64,000 bases of DNA from Streptomyces sp. L2 (GCF_004124325.1 NZ_QBDT01000001.1:2356001-2420000), one strand, 5' to 3'; counted from the stretch's first letter, positions 1 to 8,673 are shown. Notes: generated by a model from the sequence alone, not told the origin. Numbers and translations are program-made.

Positions 1-285
1 GGCCGGGCCCCTGCTCCAGCCGCGGCGGCGCAGCAGGCCGCGGGCGGCGAGCAGCGGGAGCAGGGCGAGGACGCCGAGGGTGATGCCCAGGGCGACGGCC
101 TGCTGCCGGCTGTCGGGGGAGCCGGTGAGGGCCTCGACGCACACCCACACGCCCGCGGCGAGCAGCGCGATGCCCTCCAGGGCGGCGAGGGCGGCGGCGT
201 ACGTCAGCCGACGGGGGCGGGGCTCCTCGGCAGCGGCTGCTGCTGCTTCGGCGGGCGCGGTGGTGGGGTTCTGCTCACGACTCAC
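1..285 (-). CDS. Integral membrane protein, partial (C-terminus outside window)
   Basis: An open frame of 95 codons begins with GTG at 285 and runs off the left edge. The N-terminus is Ala/Glu-rich and presumably cytoplasmic, followed by Arg-rich residues. Two hydrophobic stretches follow, at about residues 30-52 and 64-82, separated by a short polar loop, and then an Arg-rich turn after the second segment. This looks like a small two- or multi-span Streptomyces membrane protein. I do not recognise a family. The gene diverges from the diacylglycerol kinase-like gene. The start is uncertain because the only Shine-Dalgarno-like bases (AAGGG) lie almost against the GTG. Confidence 0.6.
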   Translation of the reverse strand, partial: MSREQNPTTAPAEAAAAAAEEPRPRRLTYAAALAALEGIALLAAGVWVCVEALTGSPDSRQQAVALGITLGVLALLPLLAARGLLRRRGWSRGPA

Positions 286-398
286 CCTTGCAGGGTATCC
301 GCCGTCCCCCCGAGGTTCGCCGCCGCGAGCTACGACGCCTGCCCCCACCAGCGCCACCAGGGCGCCCGGCGCAGCAGCGGGCCGGGAGTCACGCTCGC

Positions 399-528
399 CG
401 GCGCTGCCAGGGTGCCGCTGCGCCCACCCGTGCCGCCCCGAGCGGCACGCATGCCCGCAGCTGGGTGGGAACGAGCCCCGTCAGGGGCGCGGGGAACTGC
501 GCGAGCGGGCGTAGCGGGCCCGCAGGCG
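399..528 (+). repeat. Dispersed intergenic repeat, copy C (pairs with 33371-33501)
   Basis: This intergenic stretch shares long identical blocks with the reverse complement of 33371-33501. The blocks are a 29-base core starting at 410, an 18-base block ending in GCCCGCAGCT, and the segment containing GTCAGGGGCGCGGGGAA. The remainder of the 286-636 intergenic region shows no gene. The G+C-rich palindromic character resembles the dispersed intergenic elements of Streptomyces. Confidence 0.7.
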
Positions 529-636
529 GGAACCGGCCCCGGGGTTAGCCGGCCCAGCCCACGGAGTGAGTCGGGCTCTTACCGGATCCCTACCTCGGGC
601 TGGGCCCGGTACTTCCCAGTAGGTACGCTGCCATCC

Positions 637-1605
637 ATGCGCGCACTTCTCGTGGTCAACCCGGCGGCAACCACCACCAGTGCCCGCAGGCGCGATGTGC
701 TGATCCACGCGCTGGCCAGCGAGATGAAGCTCGAGGTCGTCACCACCGAGTACCGGGGCCACGCCCGCGACCTCGGACAGCAGGCCGCGGAGAGCGACGA
801 CATCCGCATGGTCGTGGCCCTCGGCGGCGACGGCACCGTCAACGAGGTCGTGAACGGGCTCCTGCACGCCGGCCCCGACCCCGACCGGCTGCCGGGCCTC
901 GCCGTGGTGCCGGGCGGTTCCACGAATGTCTTCGCCCGTGCCCTGGGCCTGCCCAACGAGCCCGTCGAGGCCACCGGCGCCCTGCTGGACGCGCTGCGCG
1001 AGGGCCGCGAGCGGGTCGTCGGCCTCGGCCTGGCCTCCGGCACGCCCGGCAGCGAGGACGAGGCGGTCCCGGCCCGCTGGTTCACCTTCAACGCCGGCCT
1101 CGGCTTCGACGCGGGTGTGGTCGGCCGGGTCGAGCAGCAGCGGGAGCGCGGGAAGAAGTCGACGCACGCGTTGTACGTCCGTCAGGTCGTCCGGCAGTTC
1201 CTCGGCGAGCCGAACCGCCGCCACGGGAACATCACGCTGGAGCGGCCGGGCGCGGACCCGGTGACCGACCTGGTTGTCGCCATAGTCTCGAACACGTCCC
1301 CTTGGACGTATCTCGGCAATCGCCCGATGTACACGTCACCTAAGGCCTCGTTCGACACCGGCATCGACGTGCTCGGTCTCAGCCGCCTCTCGACCGCCTC
1401 GGTTGCCCGGTATGGGACGCAGTTGCTCACTTCGTCCCCCGAGCGCGGACCCCACGGCAGACACGCATTGTCACTGCACGACCTGGACCGGTTCACCTTG
1501 CATTCGAAGGCGCCCCTGCCGCTCCAGATGGACGGCGACCACCTGGGACTGCGTACGAGCGTGACGTTCACAGGTGTACGCCGTGCACTGCGTGTGATTG
1601 TGTGA
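637..1605 (+). CDS. Diacylglycerol/lipid kinase catalytic-domain protein
   Basis: A 322-residue protein of the diacylglycerol kinase/YegS/DgkB superfamily. Members phosphorylate a lipid hydroxyl, usually diacylglycerol, with ATP at the membrane face. The N-terminus has the expected beta-strand (RALLVVNPAA) and the nucleotide-binding signature GGDGTVNEV lies at about residues 64-72. A PGGSTN-type segment follows at about 90-96, with a C-terminal beta-sandwich that includes QMDGD near the end. I chose ATG 637 because the family motif begins immediately there; the longer open frame upstream runs through the dispersed repeat. The gene is probably a single transcription unit. The exact lipid substrate cannot be read from sequence; sphingosine-kinase-like or phosphatidylinositol-mannoside-related roles are alternatives. 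Confidence 0.88.
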   Translation: MRALLVVNPAATTTSARRRDVLIHALASEMKLEVVTTEYRGHARDLGQQAAESDDIRMVVALGGDGTVNEVVNGLLHAGPDPDRLPGLAVVPGGSTNVFARALGLPNEPVEATGALLDALREGRERVVGLGLASGTPGSEDEAVPARWFTFNAGLGFDAGVVGRVEQQRERGKKSTHALYVRQVVRQFLGEPNRRHGNITLERPGADPVTDLVVAIVSNTSPWTYLGNRPMYTSPKASFDTGIDVLGLSRLSTASVARYGTQLLTSSPERGPHGRHALSLHDLDRFTLHSKAPLPLQMDGDHLGLRTSVTFTGVRRALRVIV

Positions 1606-1925
1606 GCGGAACGCGCCAAACTCCTTTCACTCGAACGTTTAGGCCAGGATCCACCCCATGGAAGTACGGCTGTGACCTAGTCGACACCGAGGAATCAAAA
1701 AAAACTTTCCGGAAGGGGTTGTATCCGCCGCCGAGGTTTGCGAGTCTCTACATGGCGATCGGGACGGCCCGCAACACCGGCCTCCACTGATCACCAGAAC
1801 CCCTCTTCAAACCCAGGACCAACGCCGGGGAGACTCGGCGGTCGGCCCTTCACTTGTTGAGGGATTCGTGAAAGCGTTCACATTCACAAGCAACTTGCAC
1901 GTAATACCAAGGAGAGGTAGCAGCC
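1606..1925. other. Intergenic control region upstream of wblE
   Basis: 320 bases with no gene I would support. It contains an eight-A run at 1697-1704 and a 14-base palindrome with arms GTGAA/TTCAC at 1868-1881, followed by an AT-rich stretch leading to the wblE ribosome binding site. The wblE promoter presumably lies here. A GGAAT at 1691-1695 is not followed by GTT at the correct spacing, so I do not call a sigma-R promoter. Confidence 0.5.
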
Positions 1926-2183
1926 ATGGACTGGCGTCACAACGCCGTTTGCCGCGAGGAAGACCCCGAGCTCTTCTTCCCCATCGGCAACACCGGTCCT
2001 GCGCTGCTGCAGATCGAGGAAGCCAAGGCCGTCTGCCGTCGCTGCCCCGTTGTTGAGCAGTGTCTGCAGTGGGCGCTCGAGTCCGGTCAGGACTCCGGCG
2101 TCTGGGGTGGTCTCAGCGAGGACGAGCGCCGCGCGATGAAGCGCCGCGCCGCTCGCAACCGGGCTCGTCAGGCCTCCGCCTGA
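1926..2183 (+). CDS. wblE: WhiB-family iron-sulfur regulator WblE
   Basis: An 85-residue WhiB-like protein. The four iron-sulfur ligand cysteines are visible at positions 9, 37, 40 and 46 in the C-X27-C-X2-C-X5-C arrangement, followed by the GVWGG turn and an Arg/Lys-rich tail (KRRAARNR) that contacts DNA. A strong AAGGAGAGG ribosome binding site lies about 8 bases before the ATG. Proteins of this family bind a [4Fe-4S] cluster, interact with the principal sigma factor, and in mycobacteria (WhiB1) react with nitric oxide. The neighbouring PdtaS-type kinase gives the same neighbourhood as whiB1-pdtaS in M. tuberculosis, which supports the WblE/WhiB1 assignment. Confidence 0.93.
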   Translation: MDWRHNAVCREEDPELFFPIGNTGPALLQIEEAKAVCRRCPVVEQCLQWALESGQDSGVWGGLSEDERRAMKRRAARNRARQASA

Positions 2184-2294
2184 CACTCCCACCCTGCTTG
2201 ACAGCCTGAGCTTGGCGGCGCGTGCAGCGAGCACGCATCTCCCGCCCCCGAGCCGCAGCGCGCAGTACCCCCGATGCGCATAGCTTCGAGCTTC

Positions 2295-2323
2295 AGCCCC
2301 GGATCACCCAGTGATCCGGGGCT
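2295..2323. terminator. Bidirectional terminator hairpin between wblE and pdtaS
   Basis: A perfect 12-bp inverted repeat (AGCCCCGGATCA / TGATCCGGGGCT) with a 5-base loop sits between the convergent wblE and kinase genes. It has no long T-run, as is usual in high-G+C genomes. Confidence 0.75.
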
Positions 2324-2357
2324 CAATGCTGTCTCGGGCTCCCTGCGCCCCCGTGCG

Positions 2358-3863
2358 TCAGTGCTGTTCGGCGCCGGTCCGTTCGCCCTGCTTCTGCGCC
2401 CGGACGGGAATGTCGAGGATCACCCGCGTGCCCCGCTCCGGCGCCGGGACCATGTCGAACGCACCGCCCAACTCCCCCTCCACCAGCGTCCGTACGATCT
2501 GCAGGCCGAGGTTGCCCGAGCGGTGCGGGTCGAAGCCCTCGGGCAGGCCGACCCCGTCGTCCTGGACGGTGACCAGGAGGCGCGGTTCCTTGCTGGTGCC
2601 CCCGCGCAACGCGGAGACCTCGACGGTGCCGGTGTCACCCTCCCGGAAACCGTGCTCCAGGGCGTTCTGCAGGACCTCGGTGAGGACCATCGACAGCGGG
2701 GTGGCGACCTCGGCGTCCAGGATCCCGAACCGCCCGCTGCGCCGGCCGGCCACCTTGCCCGGTGAGATCTCGGCGACCATCGCGAGCACCCGGTCGGCGA
2801 TGTCGTCGAACTCCACGCGCTCGTCGAGGTTCTGCGAGAGCGTCTCGTGCACGATCGCGATGGAGCCGACCCGCCTTACGGCCTCCTCCAGGGCCTCCCG
2901 GCCGCGGTCGGAGCCGATGCGCCGGGCCTGGAGGCGGAGCAGGGCGGCGACGGTCTGGAGGTTGTTCTTCACCCGGTGGTGGATCTCCCGGATGGTCGCG
3001 TCCTTGGTGATCAACTCGCGCTCGCGGCGGCGCAGTTCGGTGACGTCCCGGAGCAGCACCAGCGAACCGATGCGGGTGCCCTTGGGCTTGAGCGGGATCG
3101 CCCGGAACTGGATCACCCCCTCGGTGGCCTCGATCTCGAACTCGCGCGGCGCCCATCCGCTGGCCACCTTGGCGAGCGCCTCGTCCACCGGCCCGCGGGT
3201 CGGGGCGAGTTCGGCCGTCGTCTGGCCCAGCGGCTGGCCGACGAGGTCGGAGGCGAGGCCGAGGCGGTGGTAGGCGGAGAGGGCGTTCGGCGAGGCGTAC
3301 TGGACGAGGCCCTCCGCGTCGAGCCGGATCAGTCCGTCACCGACGCGCGGCGAGGCGTCCATGTCGACCTGCTGGTCGGGGAACGGGAAGGAGCCGGCCG
3401 CGATCATCTGGGCGAGGTCGGAGGCGCTCTGCAGATACGTCAGTTCGAGGCGGCTCGGGGTGCGGACGGTGAGCAGGTTGGTGTTGCGGGCGATGACACC
3501 GAGGACGCGGCCCTCACGCCGTACGGGGATGGACTCGACCCGTACGGGGACCTCCTCACGCCACTCCGGGTCGCCCTCGCGCACGATCCGGCCCTCGTCG
3601 AGCGCCGCGTCCAGCATGGGCCTGCGGCCGCGCGGGACGAGGTGGCCGACCATGTCGTCCTGGTACGAGGTCGGGCCCGTGTTGGGGCGCATCTGGGCGA
3701 CCGAGACGTACCGCGTGCCGTCGCGGGTGGGCACCCACAGGACGAGGTCGGCGAAGGAGAGGTCGGAGAGCAGCTGCCACTCCGAGACCAGCAGGTGGAG
3801 CCACTCCAGGTCGGAGTCGTCCAGGGCGGTGTGCTGGCGTACGAGGTCGTTCATGGAGGGCAC
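2358..3863 (-). CDS. pdtaS: PdtaS-like sensor histidine kinase (HisKA_2/HWE type)
   Basis: A 501-residue soluble sensor kinase without membrane segments. An N-terminal GAF-like region (about 1-150) is followed by a PAS domain (about 170-275), a HisKA_2 dimerisation domain with the phosphoacceptor motif IHHRVKNNLQT (about 292-302), and a HATPase domain with N-box NALEHGF, then DDGVGLPEG and GNLGLQIV. The order matches mycobacterial PdtaS, whose cognate ANTAR response regulator PdtaR is encoded elsewhere. No response regulator lies beside it here. The track-compatible start is a GTG at 3863; an ATG nine bases downstream is possible. It converges with wblE, as pdtaS does with whiB1. Confidence 0.88.
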   Translation of the reverse strand: MPSMNDLVRQHTALDDSDLEWLHLLVSEWQLLSDLSFADLVLWVPTRDGTRYVSVAQMRPNTGPTSYQDDMVGHLVPRGRRPMLDAALDEGRIVREGDPEWREEVPVRVESIPVRREGRVLGVIARNTNLLTVRTPSRLELTYLQSASDLAQMIAAGSFPFPDQQVDMDASPRVGDGLIRLDAEGLVQYASPNALSAYHRLGLASDLVGQPLGQTTAELAPTRGPVDEALAKVASGWAPREFEIEATEGVIQFRAIPLKPKGTRIGSLVLLRDVTELRRRERELITKDATIREIHHRVKNNLQTVAALLRLQARRIGSDRGREALEEAVRRVGSIAIVHETLSQNLDERVEFDDIADRVLAMVAEISPGKVAGRRSGRFGILDAEVATPLSMVLTEVLQNALEHGFREGDTGTVEVSALRGGTSKEPRLLVTVQDDGVGLPEGFDPHRSGNLGLQIVRTLVEGELGGAFDMVPAPERGTRVILDIPVRAQKQGERTGAEQH

Positions 3864-4099
3864 GTGTGCGAGCGTACCCGGCGGGGCGCGACGGGCCGAA
3901 AAACACCCGCGGGCCGCGGCGCCTGGGAGGGACCCTCAACCCACCCGGCACCGCAGCCCGGAGCATCATCGGCCGTGGGGTGTGCGGTCCCGGTCGGCCG
4001 AGGCCGAGGAGCCGGGGCAGTCAGGGCAGAGAGCCCGGTTCCTCGTTCCGCCCTCCTGTGCGGGGAGGACGGAGGCTTTTGTATCGCTCCAGAACATTG

Positions 4100-4111
4100 T
4101 GGACTAGACCA
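4100..4111. promoter_or_regulatory. dre operator (distal) for nagB
   Basis: TGGACTAGACCA, a close match to the DasR consensus built on the TGGTCTAGACCA palindrome. It lies about 200 bases before the nagB start. Confidence 0.85.
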
Positions 4112-4271
4112 CGAACGCCTGTCCATGCACCGGAGCGGGTGCGCCGCCAATGGCTTGATGGCACGTGATGCCACGCAGCCTAGCCCGCGCGGGTGCCCCG
4201 CGGGGACAGATGGTCATGGCAATTTCGCATGGCTTCCCGGCACGGGCCCGAGAGGCTGAATTCTGTTAGAT

Positions 4272-4283
4272 TGGTCTAAACCA
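4272..4283. promoter_or_regulatory. dre operator (proximal) for nagB
   Basis: TGGTCTAAACCA, one base off the symmetric DasR palindrome. It ends 29 bases before the nagB start, so a bound repressor would cover the promoter or early transcribed region. Confidence 0.88.
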
Positions 4284-4312
4284 CATAGCGACTTCAGAAC
4301 GGCAGGCCCAGC

Positions 4313-5098
4313 GTGGAAGTTGTCATCGTTCCGGACGCCGCGGCGGGCGGCGAGCTGATCGCCGAGGCCATGGCCCAGCTGCTGCGGCGCAAGCCCGACG
4401 CCCTGCTCGGCGTGGCCACCGGCTCGACCCCGCTGCCCGTCTACCAGGCACTGAGCGCCAAGGTGCGCGCGCGTGCCGTGGACACCTCACGGGCGCGGAT
4501 AGCCCAGCTCGACGAGTACGTGGGGCTGCCGCCCGAGCACCCCGAGTCCTACCGCTCGGTGCTGCGCCGGGAGGTCCTGGAGCCGCTCGGGATCCCGATG
4601 GAGGCGTTCATCGGGCCGGACGGCACGGCGGAGGACGTCCAGGCCGCGTGCGCGTCGTACGACCGGGCGCTGGCCGCGGCCGGCGGGGTGGACCTTCAGC
4701 TGCTCGGGATCGGCACGGACGGGCACATCGGGTTCAACGAACCGTGCTCGTCGCTGGCGTCCCGGACGCGGATCAAGACGCTGACGGAGCAGACACTGGT
4801 CGACAACGCGCGGTTCTTCGACGGGCGGATCGACCAGGTGCCGCACCACGTGATCACGCAGGGCATCGGGACGATTCTGGAGGCGCGGCATCTGGTGCTG
4901 CTCGCCACGGGCGAGGGGAAGGCCGATGCCGTCGCCGCGAGTGTGGAGGGGCCGGTGGCCGCTGTGTGCCCGGCGTCGGCGTTGCAGTTGCATCCGCATG
5001 CGACGGTCGTCGTCGACGAGGGGGCGGCTTCCAAGCTGAAGCTTGCGGATTATTTTCGGCACACCTATGTGAACAAGCCGGAGTGGCAGGGGATTTAA
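4313..5098 (+). CDS. nagB: Glucosamine-6-phosphate deaminase NagB
   Basis: A 261-residue cytoplasmic enzyme that converts glucosamine-6-phosphate to fructose-6-phosphate and ammonia, the last step of amino-sugar catabolism. Visible family motifs are VATGSTPLPVY (phosphate-binding loop, about 37-47), AQLDEYVGL with the active-site Asp (about 64-72), and GIGTDGHIGFNEP carrying the catalytic Asp/His (about 136-148). The start is a GTG 29 bases downstream of the proximal dre site. It faces dasD tail to tail. Glucosamine-6-phosphate, its substrate, is the known ligand that releases DasR, so the operators close a feedback loop. Confidence 0.95.
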   Translation: MEVVIVPDAAAGGELIAEAMAQLLRRKPDALLGVATGSTPLPVYQALSAKVRARAVDTSRARIAQLDEYVGLPPEHPESYRSVLRREVLEPLGIPMEAFIGPDGTAEDVQAACASYDRALAAAGGVDLQLLGIGTDGHIGFNEPCSSLASRTRIKTLTEQTLVDNARFFDGRIDQVPHHVITQGIGTILEARHLVLLATGEGKADAVAASVEGPVAAVCPASALQLHPHATVVVDEGAASKLKLADYFRHTYVNKPEWQGI

Positions 5099-5149
5099 CG
5101 GACGCGTCTGCCGGGTTCGGATTGCTTCCGGGGCGCGGGTTGACTGTGG

Positions 5150-5183
5150 CTTGTCGCGCAGTTCCCCGCGCCCCTTCGGGCGC
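5150..5183 (-). repeat. Short dispersed repeat (copy E) forming the dasD end hairpin
   Basis: Read on the minus strand, this is the common Streptomyces intergenic motif AAGGGGCGCGGGGAACTGCG. It includes a small hairpin GCGCCC-CTTC-GGGCGC (5168-5183) that directly abuts the dasD stop codon, so it may also act as a terminator between the convergent nagB and dasD. Confidence 0.6.
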
Positions 5184-6668
5184 TTATGCCCCTGTGATGA
5201 CCTCGGCCGCTGCCTGGCCGCAGACCCGGGACGCTCCGTGGGTGGCCACGTGGAGGGTGCCTCGGGGTGGGGACTGGGGGACGCCCATTTCTACGACGAT
5301 CGTGTCGGGGCGGGCCTTGAGGAGGGTGTCCAGGGCCGTGCTCATCCAGGGGTGGCGGTGTTCGTCGCGGACGACGGCGACCACGCGGCGGGAGCCGGCC
5401 GCGGTGAGGGCGGCGTGACCCGCGTCGTCGCCGGTGAAACTGCCCGTCTCGGTGCCCGGCAGCAGCCGGGCGAGTTCGGCGGCCACGCCCCAGGGCGTCT
5501 CGTCGCCGACGGCGATGTTGGCGACGGGGGTGAACGCGGCGACGTACGGCGCCTCGGTGAGCGGGCCGAAGGGCAGCTCACCGGCGGTCACGCGGACCGC
5601 GCGGCGGGCCGCGCGCAGCCCCACCTCGGGGTCGGGCCCGGTCCGCGTGGCGGCGGCGCCGGAGGTCCAGGCGGCCAGCTCGCGGACCCGGCGGGCGGCG
5701 TCGGCGAGCCGTTCCTCGGGCAGCTCGCCGGACCGGACGGCCGCGACCAGGGCGTCGCGCAGGCGCCGTACCGTCTCGTCGTCGGCGAGGCCGCCGCCCA
5801 CGCAGATCGCGTCGGCGCCCGCGGCGATCGCGAGGACGCTGCCGTGCTCGATGCCGTAGGTGTCGGCGATCGCCTTCATCTCCATGCCGTCGGTGACGAT
5901 CAGGCCGCAGTAGCCCAGCTCGCCGCGCAGCAGGTCGGTGAGGACGGGCCGCGACAACGTTGCCGGACGGTCCGGGTCCAGGGCCGGGACCAGGATGTGG
6001 GCGCTCATCACGGCGCGGGTGCCGGCGGCGATGGCGGCGCGGAAGGGCGCCAGGTCGCGGGCGTCGAGGACGGCCGTGTCGACGTCGATGCGGGGCAGCG
6101 CGTGGTGGGAGTCGACCGCGGTGTCGCCGTGGCCGGGGAAGTGCTTGGTGCACGCGGCGACGCCGGCCGACTGCAGGCCGCTGACGTAGGCGGCGGTGTG
6201 CCGGGCGACCAGGCCGGTGTCGGCGCCGAAGGAGCGCACGCCGATGACCGGGTTGGCGGGGTTGGAGTTGACGTCGGCGGAGGGGGCCCAGTTGAGGTTG
6301 ACGCCGCAGGCGGCCAGGCGGCGGCCGAGTTCGCGGGCCACCTGGCGGGTCAGCTCGACGTCGTCGACGGTGCCGAGGGCGTGGTTGCCGGGGAACGAGG
6401 AGCCGGTGCGCACCTCCAGGCGGGTGACGTCACCGCCCTCCTCGTCGATGGCGACCAGCACGTCGTCGCGTTCGGCGCGCAGCTGGGCGGTGAGGGCCGC
6501 GACCTGGGCGGGCGAGGCGATGTTGCGGCCGAACAGTCCGACGGAGGCGAGGCCCTCGCCGAGGCGGCGCAGCAGCCAGTCGGGGGCGGTGGTTCCGGTG
6601 AAGCCGGGCTGCAGCACGGTGAGCGCGTCCCGGGTGAGTGTGTCGGTGCCGCTGGCGAATGTCGTCAT
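5184..6668 (-). CDS. dasD: GH3 family beta-N-acetylglucosaminidase DasD
   Basis: A 494-residue glycoside hydrolase family 3 enzyme of the NagZ/NagA type with no signal peptide, so intracellular. The N-terminal TIM barrel carries AIDEEGGDVTRL and the diagnostic KHFPGHGDTAVDSHHALP (about 165-182), in which the Asp-His dyad supplies the general acid/base of GH3 hexosaminidases. VTDGMEMKAI holds the nucleophilic Asp (about 262-266). A C-terminal domain extends beyond short NagZ proteins. It is 9 bases downstream of dasC and is very probably transcribed with dasABC. In S. coelicolor the gene in this place, dasD, encodes an intracellular GlcNAcase acting on the imported chitobiose. A peptidoglycan-recycling NagZ role cannot be excluded. 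Confidence 0.88.
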   Translation of the reverse strand: MTTFASGTDTLTRDALTVLQPGFTGTTAPDWLLRRLGEGLASVGLFGRNIASPAQVAALTAQLRAERDDVLVAIDEEGGDVTRLEVRTGSSFPGNHALGTVDDVELTRQVARELGRRLAACGVNLNWAPSADVNSNPANPVIGVRSFGADTGLVARHTAAYVSGLQSAGVAACTKHFPGHGDTAVDSHHALPRIDVDTAVLDARDLAPFRAAIAAGTRAVMSAHILVPALDPDRPATLSRPVLTDLLRGELGYCGLIVTDGMEMKAIADTYGIEHGSVLAIAAGADAICVGGGLADDETVRRLRDALVAAVRSGELPEERLADAARRVRELAAWTSGAAATRTGPDPEVGLRAARRAVRVTAGELPFGPLTEAPYVAAFTPVANIAVGDETPWGVAAELARLLPGTETGSFTGDDAGHAALTAAGSRRVVAVVRDEHRHPWMSTALDTLLKARPDTIVVEMGVPQSPPRGTLHVATHGASRVCGQAAAEVITGA

Positions 6669-6677
6669 CGGGTGGCG

Positions 6678-7517
6678 TTATCCCTTCACGGCGCCCGCGG
6701 TCAGGCCCGCGGCCATCTTGCGCTGGACGAGGAGGAACAGAACGACGATCGGCACGGCCATCATCGTGGCTCCGGCCATCATCGGGGCGTATTCGGTGCC
6801 GTGCTTGGTGCTGAAGTTGCTGAGCCACACGGTCGCGGTCTGGTGTTCCTGGCTGAGCAGCATCAGGGCGTAGAGGTACTCGTTCCAGGCCTGGATGAAG
6901 GCGTAGACGGAGGTGGCGACCATGCCGGGGGCCAGCAGGGGGAAGACGACGCGGATGAAGGCGCCGGTGCGGGAGCAGCCGTCGACCATCGCGGCCTCCT
7001 CCAGCTCCTTGGGGATGTTGACGATGAAGCCGCGCAGCGTCCACACGGTGAACGGCAGGACGAACGTCAGGTAAGTGATGATCAGACCGGACAGCTTGTC
7101 GTACTGATCGAGGTCGTTCAGCAGCAGGAAGACCGGGATGATCATGGCGACCAGCGGGACCATCTGCACGGCGAGGATGCCGACGATCACGACCTTGCGG
7201 CCGCGGAAGGCGAACCGGGAGATGGCGAGCGCGGCGAGCATGCCGACGACGATGCCGACCACCACGACGGACAGCGACACGATCAGGCTGCGGCCGACCG
7301 GGCCCCAGAAGTCGGCGATGTCCAGCGCGCGGCGGAAGTTGGACAGGGTGATCCCGGTGGGGAACAGGCTCGGGTCCGGGTCGATGGCGTCCTTGGCCGG
7401 CTTGAACGCCGTGTTGAGCATCCAGTAGACGGGGAAGCCGGCGGTCAGGAACACCAGCAGGCCGAGGATGTTCCAGCCGAGCCGGGACGTGCGGCGGGGT
7501 GCGGAAGCGAGGCTCAT
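6678..7517 (-). CDS. dasC: Chitobiose ABC transporter permease DasC
   Basis: A 279-residue MalG-type inner-membrane permease with about six hydrophobic segments. The first is at 17-38, and the EAA-loop signature EELEEAAMVDGCSRTGAFIRVVFPLL is split here as EELEEAAMVDG (about 178-188) and then FPLLAPG. It forms the translocation channel with DasB and takes substrate from DasA; the ATPase is expected to be the shared MsiK, which is not in this window. I chose ATG 7517 because it overlaps the dasB stop by four bases (ATGA), indicating translational coupling. Longer frames upstream are inside dasB. Confidence 0.94.
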   Translation of the reverse strand: MSLASAPRRTSRLGWNILGLLVFLTAGFPVYWMLNTAFKPAKDAIDPDPSLFPTGITLSNFRRALDIADFWGPVGRSLIVSLSVVVVGIVVGMLAALAISRFAFRGRKVVIVGILAVQMVPLVAMIIPVFLLLNDLDQYDKLSGLIITYLTFVLPFTVWTLRGFIVNIPKELEEAAMVDGCSRTGAFIRVVFPLLAPGMVATSVYAFIQAWNEYLYALMLLSQEHQTATVWLSNFSTKHGTEYAPMMAGATMMAVPIVVLFLLVQRKMAAGLTAGAVKG

Positions 7518-8500
7518 TCGACCTCTCCGATCTTCAGCATCTGGCGCATGTACACGGCGACCACGCCGAGCAGCAGCAGGACGGTGATCAGGGCGATCGC
7601 CGAGCCCTGCGCGTAGTCGTTGAGCACGAAGGCGCGGTCGTAGGAGTAGGTCGCCAGGATCTGGAAGTCGGCCTCCGGGTGGCCGCCGCGCATGACGAAG
7701 ACCTGGGGGAAGACGCCCATGTCCCAGATGACCGACAGGGTCGTGAGCATCACGATGATCGGCTTGAGGATGGGCAGGGTGACATGCCGGAAGACGCCCC
7801 AGGCGGTCGCGCCGTCGAGGCGGGCGGCCTCCTCCAGCTCCTTGGGGACCTGGGTGAGGCCGGCGCTGAGGGTGATGACCACGAAGGGCACGGCGCCCCA
7901 GACCACCAGCAGCATGATGACGGCGAGGCCCTGGGGTCCGCTGGCGAACCAGTTGTGGCCGATCATGTCGACCCCGGGCAGCTTGCTGAGCAGGGCGTTG
8001 AGGATGCCGTAGTCGGCGTCGAAGAGCCACTTGAAGACGGTGGTGGCGACGATGACGGGCATGCCCCAGCTGGCCACCAGGGCGATGTTGATGAGGGTCT
8101 TCACCCAGCCGGAGACACGCTGGAGCAGCAGGGCGACCAGCATGCCGAGGACCATCGTGAGGATGACCGAGCCGGCCGCGAAGACGATCGTGCGGACGAC
8201 GACCTGCCAGAACTCGCTGTCGCCCAGCACGGCGGAGAAGTTGTGGAAGCCGACGGACTCGGCCGGCTGGAAGCCCCACAGCTGGGACTGCCCGAACTTC
8301 TGGAAGGACAGGGAGACCAGCCGGACCAGCGGGTAGCCCATGACCACGGCGAGGACCAGCAGGCAGGGCGCGAGCAGCAGCCAGGGGGTGGTGGCCCCGC
8401 CCGTTCTGCGCGACGTGCGCGGTCCGGCCTGGACGCCTGGTGGCGGTGCGTGCCGCGGCGGCGGCACCTTGGCGGGGGTGGTCGTGTCTGCGGCACTCAT
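7514..8500 (-). CDS. dasB: Chitobiose ABC transporter permease DasB
   Basis: A 328-residue MalF-type permease with a Pro/Thr-rich N-terminal cytoplasmic arm of about 45 residues, then six transmembrane segments beginning at TPWLLLAPCLLVLAVV. The coupling-loop motif EELEEAARLDGA is present near residue 235. The start is ATG 8500 with GAGGAG nine bases upstream; the longer frame upstream overlaps the dasA-dasB stem-loop and is not credible. It pairs with DasC to form the membrane channel for N,N'-diacetylchitobiose. Confidence 0.94.
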   Translation of the reverse strand: MSAADTTTPAKVPPPRHAPPPGVQAGPRTSRRTGGATTPWLLLAPCLLVLAVVMGYPLVRLVSLSFQKFGQSQLWGFQPAESVGFHNFSAVLGDSEFWQVVVRTIVFAAGSVILTMVLGMLVALLLQRVSGWVKTLINIALVASWGMPVIVATTVFKWLFDADYGILNALLSKLPGVDMIGHNWFASGPQGLAVIMLLVVWGAVPFVVITLSAGLTQVPKELEEAARLDGATAWGVFRHVTLPILKPIIVMLTTLSVIWDMGVFPQVFVMRGGHPEADFQILATYSYDRAFVLNDYAQGSAIALITVLLLLGVVAVYMRQMLKIGEVE

Positions 8501-8618
8501 CGCGCGCTCCTCAGCGGTCCCTCTGGCGGTACGAAGACCCGGCCGTGCGAGGTCTGGCGGGCTCGCACGGCGGACGTCCAGCAGGGCCGCGCGACACCTC
8601 GGTCGCACGGCCGTACGA

Positions 8619-8673
8619 ACGGCAGGGCCCCGCCCCCCGCGGAACCCCCCAAGGCTCTACGAGGCCCTGCCGT
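8619..8673 (-). terminator. Stem-loop between dasA and dasB
   Basis: A perfect 11-bp inverted repeat (ACGGCAGGGCC / GGCCCTGCCGT) enclosing 33 bases begins five bases after the dasA stop codon on the minus strand. No T-run follows. In binding-protein ABC operons such structures usually protect or attenuate the message so that the lipoprotein is made in excess over the permeases. Confidence 0.65.

Larger units (their letters stand above)
3864..4312. other. Control region between pdtaS and nagB
   Basis: 449 bases without a credible gene. It separates the divergently transcribed pdtaS and nagB and carries two DasR-type operators (4100-4111 and 4272-4283). The stretch from 4140 to 4260 shows several short G+C palindromes but nothing I can name. 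Confidence 0.5.

Noticed and set aside
1691..1720. Sigma-R promoter for wblE
   Set aside because: GGAAT is followed by GTT only after 22 bases, outside the accepted 18-19 spacing.
1868..1881. GTGAA-AGCG-TTCAC palindrome as a specific operator
   Set aside because: Short arms and no known regulator match; mentioned only in the intergenic description.
5151..7616. Very long plus-strand open frame opposite dasD/dasC
   Set aside because: High-G+C genomes produce long antisense frames; composition is Gly/Asp/Gln/His-rich with no domain, and the opposite strand holds well-defined dasD and dasC.
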